Positions 6,481-15,480 of a DNA stretch of 17,297 nucleotides are shown in pieces (position 1 is the first letter of the stretch; each line of letters begins with the position of its first letter). A program made the translations under genes and the position numbers. The notes under the pieces are model-generated. The model was not told the origin of the DNA. It saw nothing but the letters and a program-made list of their open reading frames with translations, and did no database searches. This DNA is from an uncultured Eubacteriales bacterium (GTDB lineage: Bacteria > Bacillota > Clostridia > Monoglobales > Monoglobaceae): positions 1 through 17,297 of the forward strand of contig URAN01000062.1 in assembly GCA_900545865.1 (NCBI GenBank). The letters are read 5' to 3'.

Positions 6481-9303
6481 TTATTTTGTAAGCGGTTTTA
6501 CAAGCGGAATCATTTTATTGATTCCGCCCCACAAATACGCATTTATGTCACTGTCACGGCTGCTGCCGATTTTGATTTGGGTTGAATATTCGCTGTCGGC
6601 CTTTTTAAAATCGGACGAAACATATATATTCGCAAGGCGTTCATCCGCCTCGGTCTGTTTTACTATCAGCATTGCCGAGCCGCCGCAAATATCCGTAAAT
6701 TGTTTATCGGCGATTTCCGCACGTATCACGCTTTCGTTTTCCGACTTTTTTGTCAAGGTCAGATTCGCGGATTTAACCTCAATATATATCGGGCTTTTGC
6801 CGACCGAAACAGTGTTTTCAAATTCAACCGCGTTGCCGAATATGTCATACACGTATACCAAGCCATCGTTTGAAAAATCCGAAACGTTTATACTCACATC
6901 GCTTGACGCGTTTTGGCATATATACAGCGTATCGCCGTTATTCTCATACATTGAAACAAGCGTTCCGTTCTCGCGCTCTTCACCTCCGCACGGCGTATAG
7001 CCGTAAGTCATTGCGTTATAGTTCGCATAGGCAAGGTATGACGGCTTTGCCGAATTTGCCGCAGGTATATGCGCTTTGTTATTTAAAAGTCCGAAATTGC
7101 TCTCGTTATCGGTCTTTAGTGTTCCGTCGTTTTCGAGGTCATACCATATCACCCTGTCGGCAAGCGAATACGCGTCGTTGATCGCAAGCATTCTGACGAG
7201 GTACTCCGCCTGGTCTTTTTCGGTGATATTCGTTCGGGTATTTTCAAATGACGGCCAGCCCATTTCCGAAATCCAAAGCGGAACATTTCCCAAGCCTTTT
7301 GACGTCAAATACTCTTTAAACGCCGTGATTGTTTCTTTAAACTGTCCGTCCTCGGGGCTTGAATATCTGTACGGATGAATACTCACCGCATCAAAGCACA
7401 TATTCTCGCCCGTTATTTTCGGCAAGAGTTCGTTCAGCCATTCATAATCTTCGTCAAGAGGGCTGCCGACTCTGCACAGTCCGCCGAGAAAGACAACCGC
7501 GTCGGGGTTTGCTCTCTTTACCGCGCGGTAAGCCCGCATCAGGATATTTGCATATGTTTGGGTTGTATACCCCGGCTTTGACTTATTGTCGGTATGGTTG
7601 AATTCATTCCACACCTCAAAATATTTGGCATAGCCTTTTGTTTTGAGCGCCGCCCGATAACAATACTCCTCGAATGCATAAAGTGCCGCGTCCTTTGTCG
7701 GCGGCGCTGTGTTTTCGTACAGTGTGTTATCGTTGCCCAGTATCAGCATAACATCAATATCGTTTTCTTTTGCATATTCAAGCTCTTTCATTAGCGTTTC
7801 CGAAATCTCATACACGCCCTTTTGCTTTTCAAAGGTGCTCCACCGTATATCATCGCGGATAAGTCCGATTCCGGCGCTGCCGACAGATTCAATGGTCTTT
7901 TCGGGAACATTGACTCCGTTATAGAAATGCGCGCTTACGCCGCCGCGGCGGTTCTTTTCGCCGTCTGACAGATTCGCAGCGGAAAATTCAATTGTAATGC
8001 TCGCCGCGCTTTCCGCACCAATATTTAAACTCAGTTTAAGGCTGTACAGACCGCACGGCAAATCACCTATTTGTATTTGTGTGTTTACCCTGCCGCCGAT
8101 TATTTCGGTCGGATAGGTTTTCTCGGATATTTTAATGCCGTCCGAGTCATAAACCTCGGCTGTTAAAATTGCCGCACCGCTTCGCGTTCCGTATCTCGTA
8201 CCGCCGTTTATGTCAAACGCGATATTTTGATTTTTTGAAAAAATATTGCCTGTTGCACCGCCGCTCGCCGTCAGCCACATCGTATCGTTTATTCCGTATG
8301 CGCCACAGTTTATATCCTCTAAATTCTTTCCCTTTGATGTTATCTTTGATACGCTTACGTTATCGAGGTACATCCTTTTATCCGACTTGCCGTTTATATG
8401 AAACGATATTTTTTTGATGTTTTTTAAGCTGTCGTTTATCGATGTGTTTCCGATATATTCACCGTCATAACACCAGTACGCGCGGCGCATATCCGTATCA
8501 AAATATATCTCGGCGCTGTGCTTTTCGTTAAGCGAATACGTTCGGTACGCTTCGGGGTTATATCCCGTCAAGCCGTTCATAATCCCGATTCCCGATTGTT
8601 TTATCGCCATAACCTCGGCGCGGCCGCCGTCCGTATCGGTCACGGTGAGGTATGTGCTGTAATCCGTACCCTCGGCGATAAAGTCAAACGACAGCTTATA
8701 TACTCCGCTTGTTGCCGTAGCCGAAAGGTTTTTCGAAAGCTCGGTATATCCCGTTGTTCCCGACTTGACGGAAAACACGTTTTCGCCGAGCTTTGTATCG
8801 CATTTCATCTCTGCGCCCGTCCCCGAAAGGCTGTCCCAGCCGCCGTTTGGTAATGTCTTATCCTCAAAATTTAAACTAAACTCTTTTTCTTCATCGGCTG
8901 TCTCGGGGATATTCTCAAAAAAGAATTCACCGTTATACACAGCCGCGCCGCCCAGGCACAGTGTGTATATGCCGCTCTCGCCGCTCATTTTCACCGATTT
9001 TTCGAATGTGCCGTCCGCGTCCGCGCCAAACTGGTCATGATATGCCAGAGCCGACAGGTTTTCAAGCGGATTGCCGCTTATTAAGTCATCCGCGTCATAC
9101 CCCGGTCTGTATATATCAATACTGATTCTTCCGTTGGGTGCGGCAGTGCCGCTTATTTTAAGCTCGGTGTTGTTCGGCTGTTCGATATTTACCGATGCTT
9201 GTGCGTTTGTTTGAGGATATGCAAAGGGCAAAGCCGATGCACTCATAAATATCAGCGTTAATATTATACATAACCTTTTTATTTTATACAAGGGCTTGCC
9301 CAT
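6481..9303 (-). CDS. Secreted modular glycoside hydrolase, clan GH-A (GH39-like)
   Basis: Exported enzyme of 940 aa. Signal peptide: MGKPLYKIKR, then LCIILTLIFM, cleavage near NAQA-S. The ribosome binding site is atypical (AGAGTGAT, about 5-12 nt before ATG). Modules: Ig-like at 60-131 (ISIDIYRPGYDADDL...AYHDQ), LamG/jelly-roll-like carbohydrate-binding domain at about 140-320 (FEDKTLPNGGW, MYLDNVSVSK), beta domain at 345-445, then a TIM-barrel catalytic domain at about 453-770 (RRGGVSAHFYNG, IRDDIRWSTFEKQKGVY). YFEVWNEFN gives the acid/base Glu567 and PLWISEMGW the nucleophile Glu680; SIHPY supplies a conserved His643. This pattern fits retaining clan A enzymes such as GH39 (xylosidase, iduronidase, PslG-like). 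Substrate unknown. The beta-rich tail (775-940) is unassigned. There are no SLH repeats. It is paralogous to the 1166-aa enzyme at the operon start. Confidence 0.85.
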   Translation of the reverse strand: MGKPLYKIKRLCIILTLIFMSASALPFAYPQTNAQASVNIEQPNNTELKISGTAAPNGRISIDIYRPGYDADDLISGNPLENLSALAYHDQFGADADGTFEKSVKMSGESGIYTLCLGGAAVYNGEFFFENIPETADEEKEFSLNFEDKTLPNGGWDSLSGTGAEMKCDTKLGENVFSVKSGTTGYTELSKNLSATATSGVYKLSFDFIAEGTDYSTYLTVTDTDGGRAEVMAIKQSGIGIMNGLTGYNPEAYRTYSLNEKHSAEIYFDTDMRRAYWCYDGEYIGNTSINDSLKNIKKISFHINGKSDKRMYLDNVSVSKITSKGKNLEDINCGAYGINDTMWLTASGGATGNIFSKNQNIAFDINGGTRYGTRSGAAILTAEVYDSDGIKISEKTYPTEIIGGRVNTQIQIGDLPCGLYSLKLSLNIGAESAASITIEFSAANLSDGEKNRRGGVSAHFYNGVNVPEKTIESVGSAGIGLIRDDIRWSTFEKQKGVYEISETLMKELEYAKENDIDVMLILGNDNTLYENTAPPTKDAALYAFEEYCYRAALKTKGYAKYFEVWNEFNHTDNKSKPGYTTQTYANILMRAYRAVKRANPDAVVFLGGLCRVGSPLDEDYEWLNELLPKITGENMCFDAVSIHPYRYSSPEDGQFKETITAFKEYLTSKGLGNVPLWISEMGWPSFENTRTNITEKDQAEYLVRMLAINDAYSLADRVIWYDLENDGTLKTDNESNFGLLNNKAHIPAANSAKPSYLAYANYNAMTYGYTPCGGEERENGTLVSMYENNGDTLYICQNASSDVSINVSDFSNDGLVYVYDIFGNAVEFENTVSVGKSPIYIEVKSANLTLTKKSENESVIRAEIADKQFTDICGGSAMLIVKQTEADERLANIYVSSDFKKADSEYSTQIKIGSSRDSDINAYLWGGINKMIPLVKPLTK

Positions 9304-9347
9304 CGCAAATCACTCTTTTCTTTTTTAATTTTTTATTTTATATTTTG

Positions 9348-11765
9348 TTATTTCAATTCCGCAAAGTCGCTTTGAGGGGTCATAACTTTCATACTGTCCC
9401 AAACAAAGCCTTTTATCGAAAGGTTATTGACATCGGTTATTGTTCCGACATTCAGTTCTTTGGTTGTCTTTACACCTGTCGATTCAAACGTAACGGGTGC
9501 AAAGTCAAATCCCGTCAACATCTTATCGTTATATATTCCGTATGAAATAACCGCCGATTTTTCGCCGCCCGTTGTGTTGATTCCCTCAACAACGACTTTG
9601 AGCTTGGTATCTTTGGTAACATTCGCCAATGCGATCGCGTTTCCGCTCTCATCAACAATTTTAATGTCGGTAATTTTAAAGCTGCCCTCGCCTGTTGTAA
9701 ATGATGTGCTGTATGCAGGGATATTTGCATCGGTCATTTCGTCTATCGACAAGGTATATGCCGTTGTCGGAGCCAATATTCCACCAAGGTCTATCGTATA
9801 TGTATTCGTGTCCGCATTGAACGTGCCCGATTTTACATCGTTATTTAACTTAATCTTGCCTTCAAAACTACTCTGTGTAACGCCCGAACCGTCCGCCGTT
9901 ATCTCTATCTTTGTTATGTCATTCGGCAATGTCGCATCGGGTGCATATTTCGTTCCGTTTACGTCAACAAAGCGTACTGATTTTATGGCATTTATCGGTT
10001 TTAACATTTCGACTTTTAAATCATCGATTAATACCGAATGGTCTTCCCCTTCGGGAATGGCACCGCTCTTGTTAAAGTTTATAAGCCTTACTCCCAAAAA
10101 CTTGACCGCATCGTCACCTGTCATTTCTTTTAGTGTATTCATAGCCGGAGTATTATACGTTCCCTCATAAAGAACAGCTCCTGTTGCAGTCTCCGTAATT
10201 TTGTATGTTACCGATGGAGTTTCGCCGATTGCGCCATACTTCCACATAACATCAACATCATACCATGTTGACGCCTTCCAGTCCATACTCAGTTTTACTT
10301 GTTCATTCCAATCTTCCGCAAACTTTGTCTTTGTTCCGAACAATAACGAATATTTATCATTGTCTACATTTCTAAAGAACCACATCGTTCCACAGCCTTG
10401 TACCCAACCGTTTCCACCTTTTGGGAAAAACGGCATAAACGACCAATAACTCTTATCACTTTGCAGTTTATTTACTCGCATCGAATAATGATAAGTTGTT
10501 CCGACAATGCCGCGATTATCAAACGTATTTTCAGTAACAGCCGGAATATCAAGCGTTTTTTCTCCGTTCGCGTCTGATTTAAGCGGCATTTTTAAAACCT
10601 TGTTGTTTGCATTTAACGGATCTTGTACTATCTCAAAATTATCTGAATTTGTTGTTGTCCCTATATTATCATCATCGTAAGTATTATTAATCTGTGTCAA
10701 AACCGTTGTCTTTTTATTATAGAATAAACCCTTTGACATATCGTTGCCGAATATATCGTGAATTTCTTTGTTTATTACAACCTGATATTCGCCTGCCGCC
10801 GCGGAATTCAAATCCGAAACACTTATCTTTACTCCGCTTTGTCCCATAGGCGTAACAGACGAAACAGCCAATTTATTTGCTCTGTTTTCAACATTTTGTA
10901 CCTCGACATCGGCTGTTGTCAATCCGCTTATATCTTCCATTGCCGCCGTGTTAAACCAGATATTCAAATCGTTATTCGATATAACCGTTTTCGCAGTCGT
11001 AGCTGACGGAATCTGTGCCGCACGAACATTCGTAAAGTACAGATCATATTTCTTATTATCGCCTTCGGGAACGTCGTTTCTCACCGTTAAAACCAAAGCA
11101 ATAATTTTTTCATCATATATTGATGTGAACCGGCTCGAATCTTCATTTTTTGCACGTGTTTCCACCAATTTACCGTCAACATACAGTGAACGGCTTTGAT
11201 TATCAAAATCCACAACGACTTCAACACGAACCCACTTATCTGTTCCAACCGGTTGTTCAATCGCTGCCGCGGCCTTATTTCCATCGGGTTTTTTACCGTC
11301 ATCATACTGACTTCCGAGACCTGCCTCGCCGCCGTCACCTCTTGTAAGCAATGCCTTTTTCCCTGTTCCAACCCACGCAACCATATGTGACTCTTCTTTG
11401 CCATCGCTTTTTTTGGTTGTAAAGCGCAGTCCGAATCTCGGCACCGTATCAGCCTCTATCTTTACATCAGCACCGAGAACAACCTTACCTGTGTTTATTC
11501 CGCCCGTGCCGATTGCTTTGCCTATTCCGGCAGACGTAGTGGTCGAAGAAGCCGAGTCAACAAAGAACACATTTCCGCGTTCGGCATCATTTGCATTCGT
11601 CACAAGCGCACTTGTTTGCGTTTGGTTATACAATGTAAGGTTTGCGTCCGTGTCGAAAAAGTCCGCTTTTGCTGTTTCATCGGCAAAAGCAACACTCGGC
11701 ACAGAGACAGACATACACGATGTAATAAGCATAGCCATACATAATAACATACATAATCTTTTCAT
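9348..11765 (-). CDS. Secreted or lipid-anchored lectin-like multi-domain protein
   Basis: Exported protein of 805 aa with AGGAGG 8 nt before the ATG. The N-terminus MKRLCMLLCMAMLITSC carries a lipobox-like ITSC with Cys17, but also a usable type I site at AFA-DE (27-30), so it is either a lipoprotein or fully secreted. Domains by eye: concanavalin A/LamG-like at about 35-250 (WVRVEVVVDF, RSLYVDGKLV); SbsA-type Ig-like (Big_5) at 260-355; a second LamG-like at 360-588 (WYDVDVMWKYG, HSVLIDDLKVEM); a second Big_5-like at 592-692 (TTAYTLSIDE, YSTSFTTGEG); and a C-terminal domain at 695-803 ending in LSIKGFVWDSMKVMTP, a module I recall from many clostridial secreted proteins. No catalytic motif is seen. 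It sits between the two hydrolase genes, 51 and 44 nt away, so it is probably a polysaccharide-binding partner. A LamG-fold lyase or hydrolase cannot be excluded. Confidence 0.8.
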   Translation of the reverse strand: MKRLCMLLCMAMLITSCMSVSVPSVAFADETAKADFFDTDANLTLYNQTQTSALVTNANDAERGNVFFVDSASSTTTSAGIGKAIGTGGINTGKVVLGADVKIEADTVPRFGLRFTTKKSDGKEESHMVAWVGTGKKALLTRGDGGEAGLGSQYDDGKKPDGNKAAAAIEQPVGTDKWVRVEVVVDFDNQSRSLYVDGKLVETRAKNEDSSRFTSIYDEKIIALVLTVRNDVPEGDNKKYDLYFTNVRAAQIPSATTAKTVISNNDLNIWFNTAAMEDISGLTTADVEVQNVENRANKLAVSSVTPMGQSGVKISVSDLNSAAAGEYQVVINKEIHDIFGNDMSKGLFYNKKTTVLTQINNTYDDDNIGTTTNSDNFEIVQDPLNANNKVLKMPLKSDANGEKTLDIPAVTENTFDNRGIVGTTYHYSMRVNKLQSDKSYWSFMPFFPKGGNGWVQGCGTMWFFRNVDNDKYSLLFGTKTKFAEDWNEQVKLSMDWKASTWYDVDVMWKYGAIGETPSVTYKITETATGAVLYEGTYNTPAMNTLKEMTGDDAVKFLGVRLINFNKSGAIPEGEDHSVLIDDLKVEMLKPINAIKSVRFVDVNGTKYAPDATLPNDITKIEITADGSGVTQSSFEGKIKLNNDVKSGTFNADTNTYTIDLGGILAPTTAYTLSIDEMTDANIPAYSTSFTTGEGSFKITDIKIVDESGNAIALANVTKDTKLKVVVEGINTTGGEKSAVISYGIYNDKMLTGFDFAPVTFESTGVKTTKELNVGTITDVNNLSIKGFVWDSMKVMTPQSDFAELK

Positions 11766-11785
11766 AAATAGTTCCTCCTAAATTT

Positions 11786-11797
11786 GGGGTTTAACCC
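11786..11797. repeat. Small palindrome between the first two operon genes
   Basis: GGGTT-T-AACCC (within 11786-11797) is a near-perfect palindrome in the 51-nt gap, just upstream of the AGGAGG site of the 805-aa gene. It recalls the GGGGTACCCC palindrome upstream of the first operon gene. It could be a short mRNA hairpin or a binding site, or chance. Confidence 0.35.
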
Positions 11798-11816
11798 TTA
11801 TTATATTAAATATTAA

Positions 11817-14800
11817 TTATTTTCTTAATTCAAGGTCAAGGTATTGAGCCGTTGACTTACTTCCGCCGATACCTGCGCCGTATTGCAAAAATCCCATACG
11901 CCCCGAACCGTCGTTTTCGTTATACAAAAGCGACCAGCGTATAACATCGCCGACCTTTGGCGTGTATCCGTCATAGAAAATTTCCGACCAGGGAATTTTA
12001 ACCTCATACACGGTATAAATACCGTCACGTTTTGCTTTTGCCTCGCCCGACATAAGCTTTGCAACCTTTGTCGTATCTTGTGTATGCGTATAACAATATA
12101 TTGCGCAATCATCGGAATTTTGCGGATATATCGAGATTCCTATTTCCGTTCCGGTCGATGCGCTTTTGTCTTCCGCAAACGCCATCTGTATTCCGTCACC
12201 CTGCCATGCTGTTGCCGGCGGCTGATCCTGGAAGAAAACATTATCCAAAACCTTTGTCGCGAAATAGAAATTGTTCTCATCCCACATTGAATATGCAACG
12301 GCACTCAAATCATCATGTCCTTGATATGTGTTTTGCATAATTCCGACCATCGAGTCACCCGATATATCCATTTGTGCGTCATAATTATATTCATTTTTTG
12401 AAAGCTTTCCGTCAACCGTCGGTGCTTTATCGGCGTAAACAGAAAGCGGCAGCTTCATATCTCCGTCAAACGTGACCGTCTCACCCGTATCGGTTATAAA
12501 TTCGACGCTTAGCATATCAAACACCACATCAAGCGATAGCTCGGGAAAGTTAAACTTAATCGTTTTGCTCTCGCCCGGCGCAATGTCTTTAACCTCAATG
12601 CTTCTTCCTATCATACAATCAGGCTTTTTAAAAACAATTTTTCCGCTTGCCGGCGAATCATTTCTTGCGTTTGTAACAACAAGCGAACCGGTTCTTCTTC
12701 GCATATTTGTTTCGTTTATCTCCATTTTAAAGTCTGATATTTTTATCGAATCCTCATACTCAATCGGAATCGTTTCGGAATATACAAGATTTTCACCGTC
12801 TTTTATATCAAAAGATACCTTAAATCCTTCACCGCTTCCGCTTTTTATAACAGTTTTTGCCGATAACCCGTTAAATTCAGCCTTGCCCTCTGATGTTATT
12901 CCGTTCGGAGTGTCAATCGATACAACTGCATCAAGATTTGTTCTCTTGCTTACGGTTATTTCGTTATCGGAGTTATAAGGGGTTATTATTTTCTCTTTAT
13001 CTATTGAAAACAATGGCTCAACCTCATAAATTCTGTCACAGAAATCGCCCTCAACATATTGAGGATATGCATCGAGCGGAAGTGTTAAAATTCCGTTGAC
13101 GGTGCTTATCTTTTTGCCGTTTCCATACTTATCGATTACGTTCACGCTGTCACAGCCGACATAAAGCGAAGTCGGACGAACTTTTTCCTCCAATGTTCCG
13201 AGGGCAAGTATATCACTTTTTCCTTTTCTCTCATATCGATAAATATAACATTCGTCATTTGCAAGAATTTCTTTCTTGAACTTAGCATTTCCGACAAGCT
13301 TATTATAATTCACCACCGTGAGATACGAATATTTAGCCGATGCCGGGACATCCTCGAGTTCGTTTCTTACCAATCCGAAATTCGATTCGCTGTCATTTGC
13401 GTTTATTCCGTCATTATGAAAATCATACCAGATATATTTGTCAACATAGTGATTTGCATCGTTTAAAAGCAACATTCTCGGCGCGTAATAGCCTTGCTGT
13501 TTTTCGGTAACAAACCCGAGGTTCGGGGTTGATGACCACCCAAGCTCGGTATACCACATCTCTACATTTTGACAGCCGTAAGAATCCAAAAGCTCGCGCA
13601 GCTTTTTGGAATTTTCACCTATCGAGCCGCTCTCGGGTGTATGGCGGCTGTCATACGGGTGAAAGCTTACCGCGTCCATATATTGTGACGGGTTATCACC
13701 CAGAGCAATAAGCACGCGCTCAATCCAATCCAGCGGCGTAAGCGCCGTACACATTGCCACAAAGAATGCGTTCGAATCCGATTCTTTTATCTGTTTGTGC
13801 ATATTCTTCATCAAAACCGCATACTGTTCGGGTGTATAATTTGCGTTTAGGTTAAACTCGTTCCAACCCTCAAAATATGTATTGCCGAATCGCTTCCCCA
13901 TATCCTTAACGGTGAAGTCAATAAAGTTATCAAACGCCTTTTGATAACTTCCCGACAGGGGGACACCTCCGTTTGAATTGTAAAGAGGATTGCTATAGCC
14001 CAAAATATTAAGCACATCAATATTATGACTTTGTGCAAAATCAAGCATATCCGTATACCTGTCGGTATAAGCATAAACACCCTCTTGTTTTTCAATATGA
14101 GTCCAATACGTTTCATCTCTGATCATTCCGAAACCGCCGATATCTACAAGCGGCAATACAATCTCGGGTTCACCTCTTCCGCTGCCTTTATCAAACCTAA
14201 AGTGCATACTTACACCGAGATTTTTGTTTTTTTCGCCCTTGGGCGGAACGTTTGCCTTTGAACACCTGAATTCACGGCTCGATACGTTTTCATTTCCGCT
14301 TACCGTAACACGATATGTATACATTCCGTATTCCGCAACATCGGGCAGAACGTTTCGTGTTATCGTTTCGTTTTGGTTTATAAACAAATCTTCGGTTTTA
14401 TTCCACACCGTATCGCCATAATCATCGATAATCTCATATTTTGCGGTATACTTTCCGCTCTTTCCCATATTTTTAAACGAGGTGTCAAAATTAAAATCCG
14501 AATCATCATAAAAAACATTTCCGACGTTTTTTGATGAATTTGTTATGCTTATTTCAGAACTTAAATACTCGGGCGTACTCTCTTTCGGAATAGGGCTTTC
14601 GGTTGAATCCGATATGTGCCAAACCTCTATATTATCCATATACATTATTCCCGGATAATTCGCCCCGTCTTGCGATATTTTTATCTTGCTTATATTATTA
14701 AAGCCATCGGGCATACCTGTTATATTGAGCTGTTTTCCGTTTACAAAATAAGCTTGCTTTCTTAAATCAAAATCAATCCAAATAACAACATTACCCCACG

Positions 14801-15317
14801 ATTTGTTTATATAATCGAGATTAATGGTATCAACTCGCATTGAAACGCCCGAATTATGAGTGAAACTTGAAATTTTGTCACCTATCGGCGTCCACGAAAC
14901 TGTATATGAGTTTTTGGGGTCATTCCATGCCGTGCTGTCCGACGGCGTCAGCGATATTGCATTGTATATATGTTTGTTTAACGTATAATAATCGATACTT
15001 ATTGCATAAATTCCGTTCGACAACGCATAAGGCATCGTAAGCTCTGATATAACCGATGCACCCGATGCCGTATCAAACATAAGGCTCTTGCCGTGTTCAG
15101 TATCAACGCGTCCTGTTTTTGCCCCCGAATATATCCCCGTTGTGTTTTTATCAAAATCGTTTTGCCACACAAGCGTATTTGCGCCGTGTTCCTCCGCCGC
15201 CGAGCCATTCGGGCTTAACGCATATACCGAAGGGTTAAAACACATTACAAAAATAAGCATAACGCCGAGTGTACGCCCTAAGCTGTTTTTTATGAGAGTA
15301 TTTTTATTTATTTTCAT
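11817..15317 (-). CDS. Secreted modular glycoside hydrolase, clan GH-A (GH39-like), with C-terminal CBM9-like domain
   Basis: Exported enzyme of 1166 aa, first gene of the operon; GGAGG at 15325-15329 lies 7 nt before ATG. Signal peptide: MKINKNTLIKNSLGR, then a hydrophobic LGVMLIFVMCF, cleavage near VYA-L. Modules: LamG/jelly-roll-like at about 48-235 (IWIDFDLRKQAYFVNGKQL, MYMDNIEVW); Ig-like at 255-352; TIM barrel at about 365-675 (LGVSMHFRFD, MIRDETYWTHIEKQEGVY). YFEGWNEFN gives acid/base Glu487 and MWYTELGWSS the nucleophile Glu591; SFHPYD supplies His553. Beta domains fill about 690-955, and 965-1164 is a CBM9/DOMON-like domain (APTVDGKLSKNEY, YFATKVLDN, WQGDGIQMAF, IPWSEIF). Known clan A chemistry is retaining cleavage of beta-glycosidic bonds; the substrate here is unknown. 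There are no SLH repeats, so wall attachment would depend on binding modules or partners. Confidence 0.87.
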   Translation of the reverse strand: MKINKNTLIKNSLGRTLGVMLIFVMCFNPSVYALSPNGSAAEEHGANTLVWQNDFDKNTTGIYSGAKTGRVDTEHGKSLMFDTASGASVISELTMPYALSNGIYAISIDYYTLNKHIYNAISLTPSDSTAWNDPKNSYTVSWTPIGDKISSFTHNSGVSMRVDTINLDYINKSWGNVVIWIDFDLRKQAYFVNGKQLNITGMPDGFNNISKIKISQDGANYPGIMYMDNIEVWHISDSTESPIPKESTPEYLSSEISITNSSKNVGNVFYDDSDFNFDTSFKNMGKSGKYTAKYEIIDDYGDTVWNKTEDLFINQNETITRNVLPDVAEYGMYTYRVTVSGNENVSSREFRCSKANVPPKGEKNKNLGVSMHFRFDKGSGRGEPEIVLPLVDIGGFGMIRDETYWTHIEKQEGVYAYTDRYTDMLDFAQSHNIDVLNILGYSNPLYNSNGGVPLSGSYQKAFDNFIDFTVKDMGKRFGNTYFEGWNEFNLNANYTPEQYAVLMKNMHKQIKESDSNAFFVAMCTALTPLDWIERVLIALGDNPSQYMDAVSFHPYDSRHTPESGSIGENSKKLRELLDSYGCQNVEMWYTELGWSSTPNLGFVTEKQQGYYAPRMLLLNDANHYVDKYIWYDFHNDGINANDSESNFGLVRNELEDVPASAKYSYLTVVNYNKLVGNAKFKKEILANDECYIYRYERKGKSDILALGTLEEKVRPTSLYVGCDSVNVIDKYGNGKKISTVNGILTLPLDAYPQYVEGDFCDRIYEVEPLFSIDKEKIITPYNSDNEITVSKRTNLDAVVSIDTPNGITSEGKAEFNGLSAKTVIKSGSGEGFKVSFDIKDGENLVYSETIPIEYEDSIKISDFKMEINETNMRRRTGSLVVTNARNDSPASGKIVFKKPDCMIGRSIEVKDIAPGESKTIKFNFPELSLDVVFDMLSVEFITDTGETVTFDGDMKLPLSVYADKAPTVDGKLSKNEYNYDAQMDISGDSMVGIMQNTYQGHDDLSAVAYSMWDENNFYFATKVLDNVFFQDQPPATAWQGDGIQMAFAEDKSASTGTEIGISIYPQNSDDCAIYCYTHTQDTTKVAKLMSGEAKAKRDGIYTVYEVKIPWSEIFYDGYTPKVGDVIRWSLLYNENDGSGRMGFLQYGAGIGGSKSTAQYLDLELRK

Positions 15318-15335
15318 TGTCCTTCCTCCGAAACA

Positions 15336-15369
15336 CTTTTTTATACTATGGTCACATAGTATAAAAAAG
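15336..15369. repeat. Perfect 15-bp inverted repeat upstream of the operon
   Basis: Arms 15336-15350 (CTTTTTTATACTATG) and 15355-15369 are exactly complementary around a 4-nt centre (GTCA). It lies 19 nt before the first hydrolase's start codon. It could be a dimeric repressor's operator or a hairpin in the operon leader just before the ribosome binding site. Confidence 0.75.
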
Positions 15370-15383
15370 GGGTACCCCCTTTT
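15363..15383 (-). promoter_or_regulatory. Candidate leader hairpin with U-tract (possible attenuator)
   Basis: Read on the minus strand this is AAAA-GGGGG-TA-CCCC-TTTTTT: a 7-bp stem (AAAAGGG with CCCTTTT) and 5-nt loop followed by more Ts, like a short intrinsic terminator. The T run is also the left arm of the next inverted repeat (15336-15369), so the two hairpins compete for the same bases. The arrangement is visible; function as an attenuator is inferred. Confidence 0.35.
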
Positions 15384-15480
15384 AATTTATTATATTATTT
15401 GTATTAATTTGGTTATTTTTTAATATTTTAGCCCGATATGAAATTAAACTTTAATCTCTTTCGACTTTTTACACAACTCA

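Larger units (their letters stand above)
842..15317 (-). other. Six-gene operon of exported polysaccharide-active and surface-anchored proteins
   Basis: Six same-strand genes with gaps of 51, 44, 26 and 31 nt and one TGATG overlap. I found no convincing terminator or promoter inside the gaps. Every product has a signal peptide: two clan GH-A hydrolases, one lectin-like protein and three SLH proteins. Control is probably by the divergent AraC-type regulator and the shared region 15318-15626. Confidence 0.8.

Noticed and set aside
9427..10170. 247-aa open frame on the plus strand
   Set aside because: Antisense to the lectin-like gene; low-complexity V/S/F-rich composition typical of a mirror frame.
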